NCBI RefSeq assembly: GCF_021699055.1
Contig: NZ_SSXC01000001.1
Location: 186,001 to 250,000 of the forward strand
Length of the DNA stretch: 64,000 nucleotides
Reading direction: 5' to 3'
From: Blastococcus sp. MG754426
GTDB taxonomy: Bacteria; Actinomycetota; Actinomycetes; Mycobacteriales; Geodermatophilaceae
In this document: in pieces, positions 38,221 through 51,058 of the stretch
How positions within the stretch are numbered: position 1 is the first letter of the stretch
Layout: every line of letters starts with the position of its first letter
Notes under the pieces: generated by a model
Database searches by the model: none
Told to the model about the DNA's origin: nothing
Seen by the model: the letters and a program-made list of their open reading frames with translations, nothing else
Program-made: the position numbers and the translations under genes

Positions 38221-38358
38221 GGCGCCTCCTCGGGGGCACGGGGCTGTTCCCCTCGCACTCTAGGTGCGGCCACCGACGGACCGGCGTCCGCGCGTGCGGT
38301 CGCGATCACCGGGTAGGGCCCATTGTCGCAACGCTCGACGAGAGACGAGGATCACCGC

Positions 38359-39822
38359 GTGACCGCGACGCAGAACCCACCGACCGACCACCCGAAGACC
38401 GCCAGCGACAGCGCCGACCGGCGCTACGCGACGGTCAACCCCTTCACCGGCGAGACGGAGAAGGAGTTCGACTTCACCCCGACCGAGGCCATCGACGGGA
38501 TCGTCGAGCGGGCCCACGCCGCGTACCAGGAGTGGCGGGAGCGGCCGGTCGAGGAGCGCGCCGCCGTCGTCCGGCGGGCCGCCGAGCTCATGGACGAGCG
38601 GCGCGACGACCTCGCCGCCCTCATCACCACGGAGATGGGCAAGCGCCGCGACGAGGCCGTCGGCGAGCTCAAGCTCTGCTCGATGATCCTGAAGTACTAC
38701 GCCGACAACGGCCCCGGCTTCCTCGAGCCCACGCCGATCCAGCCGCTGATGGGCAAGGGCGAGGCCGTCATCGAGACCCGGCCGATCGGCGTCCTGCTGG
38801 CCATCGAGCCCTGGAACTACCCCTTCTACCAGGTGGTCCGCGTGGCCGGGCCCAACCTCGTGCTCGGCAACACGGTCATCCTCAAGCACGCCGAGATCAC
38901 CCCGCAGTGCGCGGTGGCGATCGAGCGGCTGTTCGCCGACGCCGGGGCACCCGGAGGCGTCTTCACCAACACCTTCCTGCGCATCTCCGACGTCGAGCAG
39001 GTGATCGCCGACCCCCGCATCCAGGGCGTGACGCTCACCGGCAGCGAGCGGGCCGGCAGCGCGGTCGGGGCGCTGGCGGGCAAGCACCTCAAGAAGTCGG
39101 TGCTCGAGCTGGGCGGCAGCGACCCGTTCATCGTGCTCGACGCCGAGGACATGGCCGCCACCGTCAAGGCCGCGACCGCGGGCCGGATGCAGAACACCGG
39201 CCAGGCCTGCACCGCGTCCAAGCGCCTGATCGTCACCGAGGAGCTGTACGAGCCCTTCGTCGAGGGCCTCAAGCAGGCGTTCGCCACCTTCTCCCCCGGC
39301 GACCCGGCCGACCCCTCGACCTCGCTGGCGCCGCTGTCGAGCGAGCGCGCCGCGCAGGACCTGCACGCGCAGATCCAGGACGCGGTCGACAAGGGGGCGA
39401 CCGTGGTGGCCGGCGGCACGCGCCCCGACCGCCCGGGGGCCTTCGTCGAGGCGACGATCCTCACCGACGTCACCCCGGAGATGCGGGCCTACAGCGAGGA
39501 GCTGTTCGGCCCGGCGGCCGTCGTCTACAAGGTGAAGGACGCCGACGAGGCGGTGGAGCTGGCCAACAACAGCGCGTTCGGCCTGGGCGCCACGGTGATG
39601 AGCGGCGACCTCGACCGCGCCCGCGCGGTCGCCGAGCGGCTGGAGGCCGGCATGGTGTGGATCAACCAGCCCACCGCCTCCTCCCCCGAGCTGCCCTTCG
39701 GCGGGATCAAGCGGTCCGGCTACGGCCGCGAGCTGTCCGAGCTGGCGATGTTCGAGTTCGCCAACCGGCGGCTGCTGCGCACCGTGCCGGTGAAGAAGGC
39801 GGACAAGCCGCAGGCCGGCTGA
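38359..39822 (+). CDS. succinate-semialdehyde dehydrogenase-type aldehyde dehydrogenase
   Basis: A 487-residue aldehyde dehydrogenase. [12 protein letters not shown] contains the general-base Glu, [11 protein letters not shown] the catalytic Cys, and [10 protein letters not shown] with KHAEITP the NAD(P) site. The overall pattern is that of actinobacterial NAD(P)-dependent succinic semialdehyde dehydrogenases, which feed succinate to the TCA cycle. GTG 38359 has GACGAGG 8 nt upstream. A longer form from 38323 has no supporting site. Repeat copy C follows the stop. Confidence 0.88.
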   Translation: MTATQNPPTDHPKTASDSADRRYATVNPFTGETEKEFDFTPTEAIDGIVERAHAAYQEWRERPVEERAAVVRRAAELMDERRDDLAALITTEMGKRRDEAVGELKLCSMILKYYADNGPGFLEPTPIQPLMGKGEAVIETRPIGVLLAIEPWNYPFYQVVRVAGPNLVLGNTVILKHAEITPQCAVAIERLFADAGAPGGVFTNTFLRISDVEQVIADPRIQGVTLTGSERAGSAVGALAGKHLKKSVLELGGSDPFIVLDAEDMAATVKAATAGRMQNTGQACTASKRLIVTEELYEPFVEGLKQAFATFSPGDPADPSTSLAPLSSERAAQDLHAQIQDAVDKGATVVAGGTRPDRPGAFVEATILTDVTPEMRAYSEELFGPAAVVYKVKDADEAVELANNSAFGLGATVMSGDLDRARAVAERLEAGMVWINQPTASSPELPFGGIKRSGYGRELSELAMFEFANRRLLRTVPVKKADKPQAG

Positions 39823-39827
39823 TGCAG

Positions 39828-39882
39828 GGACCCCGTCCTCCGCACGCCTCGCACGCTCGGCGCGAGGCCCCGGGACGGGGCC
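39828..39882 (+). repeat. stop-proximal dispersed repeat, copy C
   Basis: Begins 5 nt after the dehydrogenase stop. GG(A)CCCCGTCC (39828-39838) pairs with GGACGGGGCC (39873-39882), again with one bulged A. The centre reads CTCGCACGCTC. A competing inner hairpin GAGGCCCC-GGGAC-GGGGCCTC lies at 39864-39884. Confidence 0.72.
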
Positions 39883-39920
39883 TCGTGGTGCGGCGTCGCC
39901 CACCGGGCAGGATGGTCCTC

Positions 39921-41201
39921 GTGACCGATGCCTGGGCGGCGCCGCACCACCCGTCCCCCGTCGACGCCGTCGTCACCCTGCCCGGCTCCAAGTCCCTCAC
40001 CGCCCGGGCCCTGGTGCTGGCGGCGCTCGCGGACGGCCCGAGCAGGCTGGTGCGGCCGCTGAGGGCGCGCGACACCGACCTCATGGCCACCGCGCTGCGC
40101 GCCCTCGGGGTGCAGGTGGTGGACGACGGCGACGACGTGCTCGTCACCCCCGGTCCGCTGCGTGGCCACGTCACCGTCGACGCCGGGCTGGCGGGCACGA
40201 TCCTGCGGTTCCTGCCGCCGGTGGCCGCCCTGGCCGACGGCCCGGTGCGCGTCGACGGCGACCCCCGGCTGCACGAGCGGCCCAACGGCGGCCTGATCGC
40301 CGCGCTGCGCGGCCTGGGGGTACGGGTGGACGACGACGGCCGGGGCCGGGCGCCGTTCACCGTGCACGGCGCCGGACGGGTGCGCGGCGGCCCCGTCGAG
40401 GTCGACGCCGGGGAGTCGTCCCAGATCGTCTCGGGCCTGCTGCTGGCCGCTGCCCGCTTCGACGAGGGCCTGGACCTCGCACTGGTCGGCGGGGTGCCCT
40501 CGATGCCGCACGTCGAGATGACGGTGACCACCCTGCGGGAGCACGGCGTCGACGTCGCCTCCACCGACCGCGGCTGGCGGGTCGCCCCCGGACCGGTCGC
40601 CGCCGTCGACCGGGTGGTCGAGCCCGACCTCTCCAACGCCGCACCGTTCCTGGCCGCCGCCCTGGTCACCGGCGGCCGGGTCACCGTGCGCGGCTGGCCC
40701 GACGTGACCACCCAGCCCGGCGCGCACCTGGACCGGCTGCTGCCGGCCATGGGCGCCGAGGTCACCCGTACCGCCGAAGGCCTGCAGGTCACCGGCGCCG
40801 GCGCCATCCGGCCGCTGGTCGCCGACCTCGGCGAGGTCGGGGAGCTGACGCCGGTGCTCGCCGCGCTGTGCGCGCTGGCCGACGGCCCGTCCCGGCTGAC
40901 CGGGATCGCCCACCTGCGCGGGCACGAGACCGACCGGCTGCAGGCGCTCGACGAGGTGCTGACCGCCGTGGGCGCCCGGGTGCGGCAGCTGCCCGACGGG
41001 CTGGAGATCGAGCCCGGCCCGCGACGGGCCGCCGTGCTCGACTCCTACGCCGACCACCGCATGGTCATGGCCGCCGCCGTGCTCGGCCTGGCGGTCGACG
41101 GCATCACGGTCACCGGCGCCGGCGCGGTGACCAAGACCCTCCCCGACTTCCGGGAGCGCTGGGCCGGGCTGCTGGGCGAGCCGATCGGGGCCGTTCCCTG
41201 A
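39921..41201 (+). CDS. aroA: 3-phosphoshikimate 1-carboxyvinyltransferase (EPSP synthase)
   Basis: A 426-residue AroA of the shikimate pathway. VTLPGSKSLTARALVLAALA holds the phosphate-binding Lys. ERPNGGLI, ESSQIVSGLLLA, HETDRLQAL and SYADHRMVMAA follow in family order, ending KTLPDF. GTG 39921 is preferred because AGGA lies 9 nt upstream. ATG 39912 would add three residues. SKSLTAR replaces the more usual SKSLTNR. rsgA follows after 23 bp, the actinobacterial aroA-rsgA pair. Confidence 0.94.
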   Translation: MTDAWAAPHHPSPVDAVVTLPGSKSLTARALVLAALADGPSRLVRPLRARDTDLMATALRALGVQVVDDGDDVLVTPGPLRGHVTVDAGLAGTILRFLPPVAALADGPVRVDGDPRLHERPNGGLIAALRGLGVRVDDDGRGRAPFTVHGAGRVRGGPVEVDAGESSQIVSGLLLAAARFDEGLDLALVGGVPSMPHVEMTVTTLREHGVDVASTDRGWRVAPGPVAAVDRVVEPDLSNAAPFLAAALVTGGRVTVRGWPDVTTQPGAHLDRLLPAMGAEVTRTAEGLQVTGAGAIRPLVADLGEVGELTPVLAALCALADGPSRLTGIAHLRGHETDRLQALDEVLTAVGARVRQLPDGLEIEPGPRRAAVLDSYADHRMVMAAAVLGLAVDGITVTGAGAVTKTLPDFRERWAGLLGEPIGAVP

Positions 41202-41224
41202 GCGCGCAGCGGGGCGCCCGGCGC

Positions 41225-42217
41225 ATGGACGAGGACGACGTCCGGGTCCGGCCCAGCCGGCGCGGTTCGCGCCCGCGCACGCGCACCCGGCCCGCGCACG
41301 CCGACGCCGTCCCCGGTCTGGTCGTCGCGGTCGACCGCGGGCGGATGACGGTGCGGGTCGAGGGCCCCGGCGGCGCGCCGGTCGACGTCACCGCGATGCG
41401 GGCCCGGGAGCTGGGCCGGCACGGCGTGGTCGTGGGCGACCGGGTCCGGCTCGTGGGCGACACCAGCGGGCGCCCGGACTCGCTGGCCCGCATCGTCGTC
41501 ATCGAGGACCGGACGACGTCGCTGCGCCGCACCGCCGACGACACCGATCCGACCGAGCGCGTCGTCGTCGCGAACGCCGACGTGCTGGTCATCGTCACCT
41601 CCGTCACCGACCCCGAACCCGCGCTGGGCTTCCTCGACCGGTGCCTGGTGGCGGCCTACGCCGGGGGGCTGGAGCCGTTGCTCTGCCTCACCAAGACCGA
41701 CCTCGCCTCCCCGCGGCCGCTGCTCGACCGCTACGCCGGTCTCGGGCTGGAGGCGGTGCCGATGTCGCGGGAGCTCCCGCTGGCCGACCTGCTCGACCGG
41801 GTCCGCGACCGGATGAGCGTGTTCGTCGGCCAGTCCGGCGTCGGCAAGTCGACCCTGGTCAACCGGCTGGTGCCGGACGCGCTGCGCGCCACGGGCGACG
41901 TCAGCAAGATCGGCAAGGGGCGGCACACCTCCTCCTCGGCGGTGCTCTTCGACCTGCCGGGCGGCGGCACCGTCATCGACACCCCGGGCATCCGCTCCTT
42001 CGGTCTCGCCCACGTCACCGCCGACGACGTACTGGTGGCGTTCGAGGACATCGCCGAGGCCGCGACGGAGTGCCCACCGGGGTGCGGGCACACCGCCGAG
42101 GACCCCGACTGCGCGCTGGACGCGTGGGCCGCCGACGGCCCACCGGTGCGCCGGGAACAGCTCGACGCGGTGCGGGTGCTGCTCGACGCCGTCGGCCAGG
42201 TCGGCCCCGGCTACTGA
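41225..42217 (+). CDS. rsgA: ribosome small-subunit-dependent GTPase RsgA
   Basis: A 330-residue circularly permuted GTPase: OB-fold (about 25-95), then motif order G4 LTKTDL, G1 GQSGVGKST, G3 DTPGIRSF, then a C-terminal zinc knuckle ECPPGCGHTAEDPDC. RsgA checks 30S maturation. The basic N-terminal extension (RPSRRGSRPRTRTRP) is typical of actinobacteria. It lies 23 bp downstream of aroA and the two are probably cotranscribed. Confidence 0.93.
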   Translation: MDEDDVRVRPSRRGSRPRTRTRPAHADAVPGLVVAVDRGRMTVRVEGPGGAPVDVTAMRARELGRHGVVVGDRVRLVGDTSGRPDSLARIVVIEDRTTSLRRTADDTDPTERVVVANADVLVIVTSVTDPEPALGFLDRCLVAAYAGGLEPLLCLTKTDLASPRPLLDRYAGLGLEAVPMSRELPLADLLDRVRDRMSVFVGQSGVGKSTLVNRLVPDALRATGDVSKIGKGRHTSSSAVLFDLPGGGTVIDTPGIRSFGLAHVTADDVLVAFEDIAEAATECPPGCGHTAEDPDCALDAWAADGPPVRREQLDAVRVLLDAVGQVGPGY

Positions 42218-42219
42218 GC

Positions 42220-42247
42220 GGACCCCCTGCCCCCGCACGCCCCGTGC
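42220..42247 (+). repeat. stop-proximal dispersed repeat, copy F (left half only)
   Basis: GGACCCCCTGCCCCCGCACG begins 2 nt after the rsgA stop and matches the left arm of copy B (GGACCCCCTGC). No matching GCAGGGGGCC right arm follows, so this copy is truncated. Confidence 0.5.
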
Positions 42248-42264
42248 CGGCACGTCACCGGCGT

Positions 42265-42307
42265 CGGCGTGGCTCGCGCGAGAGGTCGGCACGCGGCGTG
42301 GCTCGCG
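42265..42307. repeat. 14-bp direct repeat, period 29
   Basis: CGGCGTGGCTCGCG occurs at 42265-42278 and 42294-42307. The inverted 10-mer GAGGTCGGCA (42282-42291) / TGCCGACCTC (42351-42360) spans part of the same convergent gap between rsgA and the DUF2087 gene. Confidence 0.55.
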
Positions 42308-42312
42308 GGGGG

Positions 42313-42348
42313 GCGACATGTCGACACACCCACCTGTCGACAAGTCGC
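42313..42348. repeat. hairpin built from two TGTCGACA palindromes
   Basis: GCGAC-A-TGTCGACA (42313-42326) pairs with TGTCGACA-A-GTCGC (42335-42348) around the loop CACCCACC, giving 13 pairs and one A-A mismatch. Each TGTCGACA is also a perfect palindrome. Base composition is less G+C rich than nearby. It could be a terminator for the DUF2087 gene or a small mobile-element relic. Confidence 0.6.
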
Positions 42349-42358
42349 GATGCCGACC

Positions 42359-42895
42359 TCACACCTCGACGTAGCCGCCGCTGCGCCAGTAGACCCCCGA
42401 CTCGCGCGTGAGGAACCCCTCGTCGACCAGGTAGCGGCGCAGCGCCGCCACATCGGGGTGCCAGACGGCGAGCAGCCCGTTCACCTCGCGCTCTGGGTAG
42501 CGGACGCCGGGCTCGAAGACGCGCACCAGGTGGTCGAGCACCACCAGCCGCTTGCTGCGCTGCGAGGGGATGGACACCAGCCGCCCGTCGCGGACGAAGG
42601 CCGAGAGCACCGCGTCGGCCACCGGGTCGTCCGACAGCGGCTCGGGCGGGGGCGCGGCCTCCGCGGCCGCCCGCGCGGCCGCCCCGAACCGCTCGGCGTG
42701 CAGCACCAGCGCGTGGCCGTCACGGTGCACCAGCCCGGCGCGGGCGAGCCGGCGGGCCGCGAGGGCGACCTCCTTGAGCCCCAGCCCCGCGGCATCGGCG
42801 ACCTCCTCGATCGTCCCGGCGCCGAGAGCCAGCGCCGCGACCACCTTGAGCCGCACCGGGTCCGCGAGCAGCCCCGCGATCGTCGCCGCGTCCAC
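42359..42895 (-). CDS. ArsR-type HTH plus DUF2087 regulator
   Basis: A 178-residue protein. Residues about 1-75 form a winged helix (LLADPVRLKVVAAL, TIEEVADAAGLGLKEVALAARRLARAGLV). Residues about 105-178 are a DUF2087 domain (IPSQRSKRLVVLDHLVRVFE, YPEREVNGLL, GVYWRSGGYVEV). It is probably a transcription factor, with ligand unknown. TACCGT (42902-42907 on the minus strand) lies 6 nt before the GTG without a ribosome site (leaderless). It is divergent from a DUF2795 gene. Confidence 0.82.
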   Translation of the reverse strand: MDAATIAGLLADPVRLKVVAALALGAGTIEEVADAAGLGLKEVALAARRLARAGLVHRDGHALVLHAERFGAAARAAAEAAPPPEPLSDDPVADAVLSAFVRDGRLVSIPSQRSKRLVVLDHLVRVFEPGVRYPEREVNGLLAVWHPDVAALRRYLVDEGFLTRESGVYWRSGGYVEV

Positions 42896-42948
42896 GACCC
42901 GACGGTAATCGGTGCATCGTCGACGGGTGCGCGGGTAGGGAGCGGCGC

Positions 42949-43131
42949 ATGGTGAGCCCGATCGACATCCAGAAGGCCCTGTCCGGCATCGACTACCCCG
43001 CCAGCAAGGACGACATCGTCAAGCACGCCGAGCAGCACGGGGGCGACGACGAGGTCCTCGAGGCGCTGAAGAAGATCGACGACCGGGAGTACGAGGGTCC
43101 CAGCGGGGTCAGTTCCGCCGTCTTCGACTGA
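42949..43131 (+). CDS. DUF2795 small protein
   Basis: A 60-residue protein: SPIDIQKALSGIDYPASKDD followed by DEVLEALKKIDDREYEG, the DUF2795 pattern common in actinobacteria. The domain looks like a small helical module, and its role is unknown. It is divergent from the DUF2087 regulator with 53 bp between. Confidence 0.8.
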   Translation: MVSPIDIQKALSGIDYPASKDDIVKHAEQHGGDDEVLEALKKIDDREYEGPSGVSSAVFD

Positions 43132-43153
43132 CGCACCGCTAGGTTGGGTGCCC

Positions 43154-43993
43154 ATGACGTCGGGTCGGGGCTACTCAGAGGACATGCGGCTGGCACACGT
43201 GCTGGCCGACCAGGCCGACTCGATCAGCATGGACCGCTTCAAGGCCCAGGACCTGACGGTCGACACCAAGCCGGACCTCACGCCGGTGACCGACGCCGAC
43301 CGGGCCGTCGAGGAGCAGCTGCGGATCACCCTCGGCCGTGCCCGCACCCGGGACGCGGTCCTCGGCGAGGAGTTCGGGACCACCGGTCACGGGTCGCGCC
43401 GGTGGGTGCTGGACCCGATCGACGGGACGAAGAACTTCGTCCGCGGCGTGCCGGTCTGGGCCACGCTGATCGCGCTCTTCGACGGCGACGAGCCGGTGGT
43501 GGGCCTGGTGTCGGCGCCGGCGCTGAACAAGCGCTGGTGGGCGGCCAAGGACGTCGGCGCCTGGACCGGGCGCCGGCTGGAGTCGGCCACCCGGTGCCGC
43601 GTGTCGGAGGTGTCGCAGCTCGGTGACGCCAGCCTGAGCTACTCCAGCCTCTCGGGGTGGGAGGAGCGCGGCGGGCTCGAGGGGTTCCTCGACCTGACCC
43701 GCTCGGTCTGGCGCACCCGCGCCTACGGCGACTTCTGGAGCTACGTGCTGCTGGCCGAGGGCGCGGTCGACATCGCCTGCGAGCCCGAGGTGTCGCTGTG
43801 GGACCTCGCGGCGCTCGACGTGATCGTCCGGGAGGCCGGTGGCCGGTTCACCGACGTCACCGGCGCTCCCGGGCCGGCCGGCGGCAGCGCGCTGGCCACC
43901 AACGGCCGGCTGCACGACGCCGCGCTGGAGAAGCTGGCGCAGACCGAGACGGTCCACCAGCTGACCTCGGCCCCGCCGGTCCCGCCCTCCTGA
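43154..43993 (+). CDS. hisN: histidinol-phosphatase HisN (inositol monophosphatase family)
   Basis: A 279-residue IMPase-fold Mg2+ phosphatase. The metal site is GEEFG (about 75), WVLDPIDGTKNFVRGVPVW (about 89-107) and WDLAALDVIVREAGG near residue 219. Actinobacteria use this type (C. glutamicum HisN, M. tuberculosis Rv3137) for the histidinol-phosphate step. TAGGTT (43140-43145) lies 8 nt before the ATG with no ribosome site (leaderless). Confidence 0.88.
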   Translation: MTSGRGYSEDMRLAHVLADQADSISMDRFKAQDLTVDTKPDLTPVTDADRAVEEQLRITLGRARTRDAVLGEEFGTTGHGSRRWVLDPIDGTKNFVRGVPVWATLIALFDGDEPVVGLVSAPALNKRWWAAKDVGAWTGRRLESATRCRVSEVSQLGDASLSYSSLSGWEERGGLEGFLDLTRSVWRTRAYGDFWSYVLLAEGAVDIACEPEVSLWDLAALDVIVREAGGRFTDVTGAPGPAGGSALATNGRLHDAALEKLAQTETVHQLTSAPPVPPS

Positions 43994-47191
<3,198 letters not shown>

Positions 47192-47456
47192 CCCGCCGAG
47201 GCTAGGTCCGGCGGGCCCCGCCCGCTCCCCCGCGACGACCTCCACCCCGCCGCTGCCACCGCCGGGCGACGGCGCGCGGACGGCCGCACCACCACCGTGC
47301 CCGGACGGTCACCGGACGTGGCCGCGTGCCGCGGAGTTTCCGGGTGCTGGTCACGGGTAGGCGGCCGGGTGCAGCCGTCGCCGCCGCCACCGTCCCGTCG
47401 CACCCGCCCGCCGGCGCGCTCCCCGCATCGACGGACCGACCGTCAGGAGAACCCCC

Positions 47457-48404
47457 ATGAGCTCCCGCTCCGCCAGCCGCGGTCCGCGCCGCACCGCACG
47501 CGTCCTGGGCCTCGCCAGCACCGGCCTGGGCGTCGCGATGCTGCGCGACCCGAAGGGCGTCGCGCGGTTCTCCGGCGTCGACGACTCGGCGACCGCGCTC
47601 TCGGTGATCCCGCTCGTCGGCGCCCGGGAGCTGCTGCACGCCGGACCGCTGCTCGCCGGCCGGCCGGGATGGGCCTGGACCCGGGTGGCCGGCGACGCGA
47701 TCGACCTGACCGCCATGGGGGTGGCCCTGTCGAGCCGCGGTGGCGAGCGCGGGCGCCGGCTGCGCACCGCCACGGCCGCCGTCGCCGGCCTGGCCGCGCT
47801 CGACCTGCTCACCGCCGCCCGGTCCCGCCGGGCCGGCAGCCGCAGCGCCGCCCGCGAGCTGCTGCCCTCCTCGGCGCCCTGGAAGAGCGCGATCGACGTC
47901 TCCGCGGCCGCCACCGTGAACAGGCCGCCGCAGGAGGTCTACGCCCGCTGGCACGACTTCTCCCGGCTGCCCGAGTTCATGGCGCACGTGCGCGAGGTGC
48001 GCCCCGCCGGCATCGGGCGCTGGCACTGGGTCGCCGAGGCACCGGGCCGGCGCACCGTGCAGTGGGACGCCGAGGTGGTCGAGGAGTCCCCGGGCGAGCG
48101 GATCCGCTGGCGGTCGCTGCCCGGTGCCGACGTCGAGAACGCCGGGGTGGTCGAGTTCCGCCCCGCCCCCGGGGAGCAGGGCACCGAGGTTCGGGTGCGG
48201 CTGGCCTACGCCCAGCCCGGCGGCAAGGCCGGCAAAGCGGTCGCGAAGCTGTTCGGCGAGGCCCCCGACCAGCAGGTCCGCGACGACCTCGCCCGCTTCA
48301 AGCAGATCCTCGAGACCGGGCAGGTGGTCCGCTCCGAGGGCACGCCCGAGGGCCCGCTGGCCCGCCGGATGGCGAAGCAGCAGCCCGCCGCGCCCCGTTC
48401 CTGA
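47457..48404 (+). CDS. SRPBCC/polyketide-cyclase-like membrane protein
   Basis: A 315-residue protein. The first half (about 1-125) has several hydrophobic segments. The second half (about 140-275) is a START/SRPBCC domain: [65 protein letters not shown]. This type often accompanies zinc dehydrogenases of the next gene's class. The function is unknown, perhaps binding of a hydrophobic ligand. AGGAGA precedes the ATG. The dehydrogenase gene follows after 26 bp. Confidence 0.8.
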   Translation: MSSRSASRGPRRTARVLGLASTGLGVAMLRDPKGVARFSGVDDSATALSVIPLVGARELLHAGPLLAGRPGWAWTRVAGDAIDLTAMGVALSSRGGERGRRLRTATAAVAGLAALDLLTAARSRRAGSRSAARELLPSSAPWKSAIDVSAAATVNRPPQEVYARWHDFSRLPEFMAHVREVRPAGIGRWHWVAEAPGRRTVQWDAEVVEESPGERIRWRSLPGADVENAGVVEFRPAPGEQGTEVRVRLAYAQPGGKAGKAVAKLFGEAPDQQVRDDLARFKQILETGQVVRSEGTPEGPLARRMAKQQPAAPRS

Positions 48405-48430
48405 CCCGCCGACCCCAGGAAGGACACCCC

Positions 48431-49603
48431 GTGCGCGCCACCCAGTGGATGGGCAAGAACCACGTCGAGGTCAACGAGGTCCCCGACCCGCGGCTGCTCA
48501 ACGACCGCGATGCGATCGTGCAGATCACCTCCACCGCCATCTGCGGCTCCGACCTGCACCTCTACGACGGCTTCATCCCCACGATGAAGAAGGGCGACAT
48601 CCTCGGCCACGAGTTCATGGGCGAGGTGGTCGAGATCGGCAAGGGGGTCTCGAACCTGCGCGTCGGCGACCGCGTCGTCGTCCCGTTCCCCATCGCCTGC
48701 GGCGCGTGCAACGCCTGCGAGCGGGGCCTGTTCTCCGTCTGCGAGAACTCCAACCCGAACGCCGGCATGGCCGAGAAGCTCTGGGGCCACTCCCCCTGCG
48801 GCATCTTCGGCTACTCGCACCTGGTGGGCGGCTACCCGGGTGGCCAGGCCGAGTACGCCCGCGTGCCGTTCGCCGACGTCGGCCCGCTGAAGATCGAGGA
48901 CGACCTGACCGACGAGCAGGTCCTCTTCCTCAGCGACATCCTCCCCACCGGCTACATGGGCGCGGAGATGTGCGACATCTCGCCCGGTGACGTCGTCGCC
49001 GTCTGGGGCGCCGGGCCCGTCGGGCTGTTCGCGGTGGCCAGCGCCAAGATGCTGGGCGCCGAGCGGATCGTCGCCATCGACCGGTTCGGCTACCGGCTGG
49101 ACAAGGCGGTCGAGGCCGGCGCCACCGACGTCCTGAACTACGAGGAGGTCGACGTCCTCGACGCCCTGAAGGAACTCACCGCCGGCCGCGGTCCCGACGG
49201 GTGCATCGACGCCGCCGGGCTGGAGGCGACCCATCCGACCGCCGCGGTCGACGCCTACGACCGGGCGAAGACCGCCGTCATGGCCGAGACCGAGCGCCCG
49301 CACGCGCTGCGCGAGGCGATCATGGCCTGCCGCAACGGCGGCACCGTCTCGATCATCGGCGTCTACGGCGGGCTCATGGACAAGTTCCCGGTCGGCTCTC
49401 TGATGAACCGGTCGCTGACCGTGCGCACCGGCCAGGCGCACGTGCACCGCTACCTGAAGCCGCTCTACGAGAAGATCCGCGACGGCGAGATCGACCCGAC
49501 CTTCCTGATCTCGCACACCCTGCCGCTGGACCGGGCGCCGGAGGGCTACCGCATGTTCCGGGACAAGGAGGACGACTGCACGAAGGTGGTCCTCAAGCCC
49601 TGA
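48431..49603 (+). CDS. zinc-dependent alcohol dehydrogenase, formaldehyde dehydrogenase-like
   Basis: A 390-residue MDR enzyme. Catalytic zinc ligands are C-G-S-D ([11 protein letters not shown], about 38) and GHEFMGEV (about 60). The structural zinc site is [15 protein letters not shown] (about 96-110). The Rossmann motif is GAGPVGLFA (about 195). The insert after the structural zinc and the NPN segment (CENSNPNAG) resemble glutathione-independent formaldehyde dehydrogenase. AGGAAGGA precedes the GTG. It is in one operon with the SRPBCC gene. Confidence 0.88.
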   Translation: MRATQWMGKNHVEVNEVPDPRLLNDRDAIVQITSTAICGSDLHLYDGFIPTMKKGDILGHEFMGEVVEIGKGVSNLRVGDRVVVPFPIACGACNACERGLFSVCENSNPNAGMAEKLWGHSPCGIFGYSHLVGGYPGGQAEYARVPFADVGPLKIEDDLTDEQVLFLSDILPTGYMGAEMCDISPGDVVAVWGAGPVGLFAVASAKMLGAERIVAIDRFGYRLDKAVEAGATDVLNYEEVDVLDALKELTAGRGPDGCIDAAGLEATHPTAAVDAYDRAKTAVMAETERPHALREAIMACRNGGTVSIIGVYGGLMDKFPVGSLMNRSLTVRTGQAHVHRYLKPLYEKIRDGEIDPTFLISHTLPLDRAPEGYRMFRDKEDDCTKVVLKP

Positions 49604-49675
49604 CCGGCCCCGTCTGGTGGGATGAGCACGACCGGGGCGGCGACGAGGCCGGCCCGGGTACGAGGAGGCGCCCCC

Positions 49676-51058
49676 GTGCAGTACGCCGAGTCCGTCGTCG
49701 ACCTGGTCGGCAACACCCCCCTGGTCCGGCTGTCGTCCGTGACCCGCCACCTGGGCCCGGACGCGCCGCTGGTGCTGGCCAAGGTCGAGTACCTCAACCC
49801 CGGCGGTTCGGTGAAGGACCGGATCGCCGTGCGGATGGTGGATGCCGCCGAGGCCGGCGGTGAACTGCAGCCGGGCGGCACCATCGTGGAGCCGACCAGC
49901 GGCAACACCGGCATCGGCCTGGCCCTGGTCGCCCAGCAGCGCGGCTACCGCTGCATCTTCGTCTGCCCCGACAAGGTCGGGCAGGAGAAGATCAACGTGC
50001 TCAAGGCCTACGGTGCGGAGGTCGTCGTCTGCCCCACCGCCGTCGACCCCGCCGACCCGCGGTCGTACTACTCGGTCTCCGACCGGCTGGCCCGGGAGAC
50101 CCCCGGTGCGTGGAAGCCCGACCAGTACTCCAACCCGAACAACCCGCGCTCGCACTACGAGACGACCGGGCCGGAGATCTGGGCGCAGACCGACGGCCGG
50201 ATCACCCACTTCGTCACCGGGGCGGGCACCGGCGGGACGATCAGCGGCGTCGGCCGGTACCTCAAGGAGGCCTCCGACGGCCGGGTGCAGGTCATCGGCG
50301 CCGACCCCGAGGGCTCGGTCTACTCCGGGGGCACCGGCCGCCCGTACCTGGTCGAGGGCGTCGGCGAGGACTTCTGGCCCAGCACCTACGACAAGGAGGT
50401 CGCCGACGAGATCGTCGCGGTCTCCGACGGCGACTCGTTCGCGATGACCCGCCGGCTCGCCCGCGAGGAGGGCCTGCTGGTCGGCGGCTCCTGCGGCATG
50501 GCGGTGGTGGCGGCGCTCCGGGTGGCCGAGCGGCTGACGAAGGACGACGTCCTCGTGGTGCTGCTGCCCGACGGCGGCCGCGGCTACCTGGGCAAGATCT
50601 TCAACGACGCGTGGATGGCCGACTACGGCTTCGTCGAGGCCACCGGCGGCGAGACCGTCGGCGAGCTGCTGCACGCCAAGTCGGGCGAGACGCCCACGCT
50701 GGTGCACACGCACCCGAACGAGACCGTCCGCGACGCCATCGACATCCTCCGCGAGTACGGGGTCAGCCAGCTCCCCGTCGTGCGGGCGGAGCCGCCGGTC
50801 ACCGCCGGCGAGGTCGTCGGCTCCATCGACGAGAAGACGCTGCTCGACGCGCTGTTCGCCGGCCGCGCCTCGCTGGCCGACCGGGTGGAGAAGCACATGA
50901 GCCCGCCGCTGCCCATCGTCGGCTCGGGTGAGGCGGTCAGCGCCGCCGTCGCCCAGCTGGGCTCGGCCGACGCGCTGCTGGTGCACGTCGACGGCAAGCC
51001 CGCCGGCGTGGTCACCCGGCAGGACGTGCTCGGCCACCTCGCGGGGGTGGCCCGGTGA
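49676..51058 (+). CDS. cbs: cystathionine beta-synthase
   Basis: A 460-residue PLP enzyme with a C-terminal CBS-domain pair. LNPGGSVKDRIA carries the PLP Lys (about 44), PTSGNTGIGLA binds the substrate carboxylate, and TGAGTGGTISG the PLP phosphate. From about 340 two CBS domains follow (VHTHPNETVRDAIDILREYG; ADALLVHVDGKPAGVVTRQD). It condenses homocysteine and serine. GAGGAGG lies 7 nt before GTG 49676. An upstream ATG at 49622 lacks a site. The stop overlaps the metB GTG. Confidence 0.93.
   Translation: MQYAESVVDLVGNTPLVRLSSVTRHLGPDAPLVLAKVEYLNPGGSVKDRIAVRMVDAAEAGGELQPGGTIVEPTSGNTGIGLALVAQQRGYRCIFVCPDKVGQEKINVLKAYGAEVVVCPTAVDPADPRSYYSVSDRLARETPGAWKPDQYSNPNNPRSHYETTGPEIWAQTDGRITHFVTGAGTGGTISGVGRYLKEASDGRVQVIGADPEGSVYSGGTGRPYLVEGVGEDFWPSTYDKEVADEIVAVSDGDSFAMTRRLAREEGLLVGGSCGMAVVAALRVAERLTKDDVLVVLLPDGGRGYLGKIFNDAWMADYGFVEATGGETVGELLHAKSGETPTLVHTHPNETVRDAIDILREYGVSQLPVVRAEPPVTAGEVVGSIDEKTLLDALFAGRASLADRVEKHMSPPLPIVGSGEAVSAAVAQLGSADALLVHVDGKPAGVVTRQDVLGHLAGVAR

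Noticed and set aside
49606-49650. Possible seventh copy of the stop-proximal repeat after the zinc dehydrogenase gene
   Set aside because: GGCCCCGTC occurs 3 nt after the stop but there is no GGACCCC arm or CTCGCAGGCTC centre, so it may be chance.
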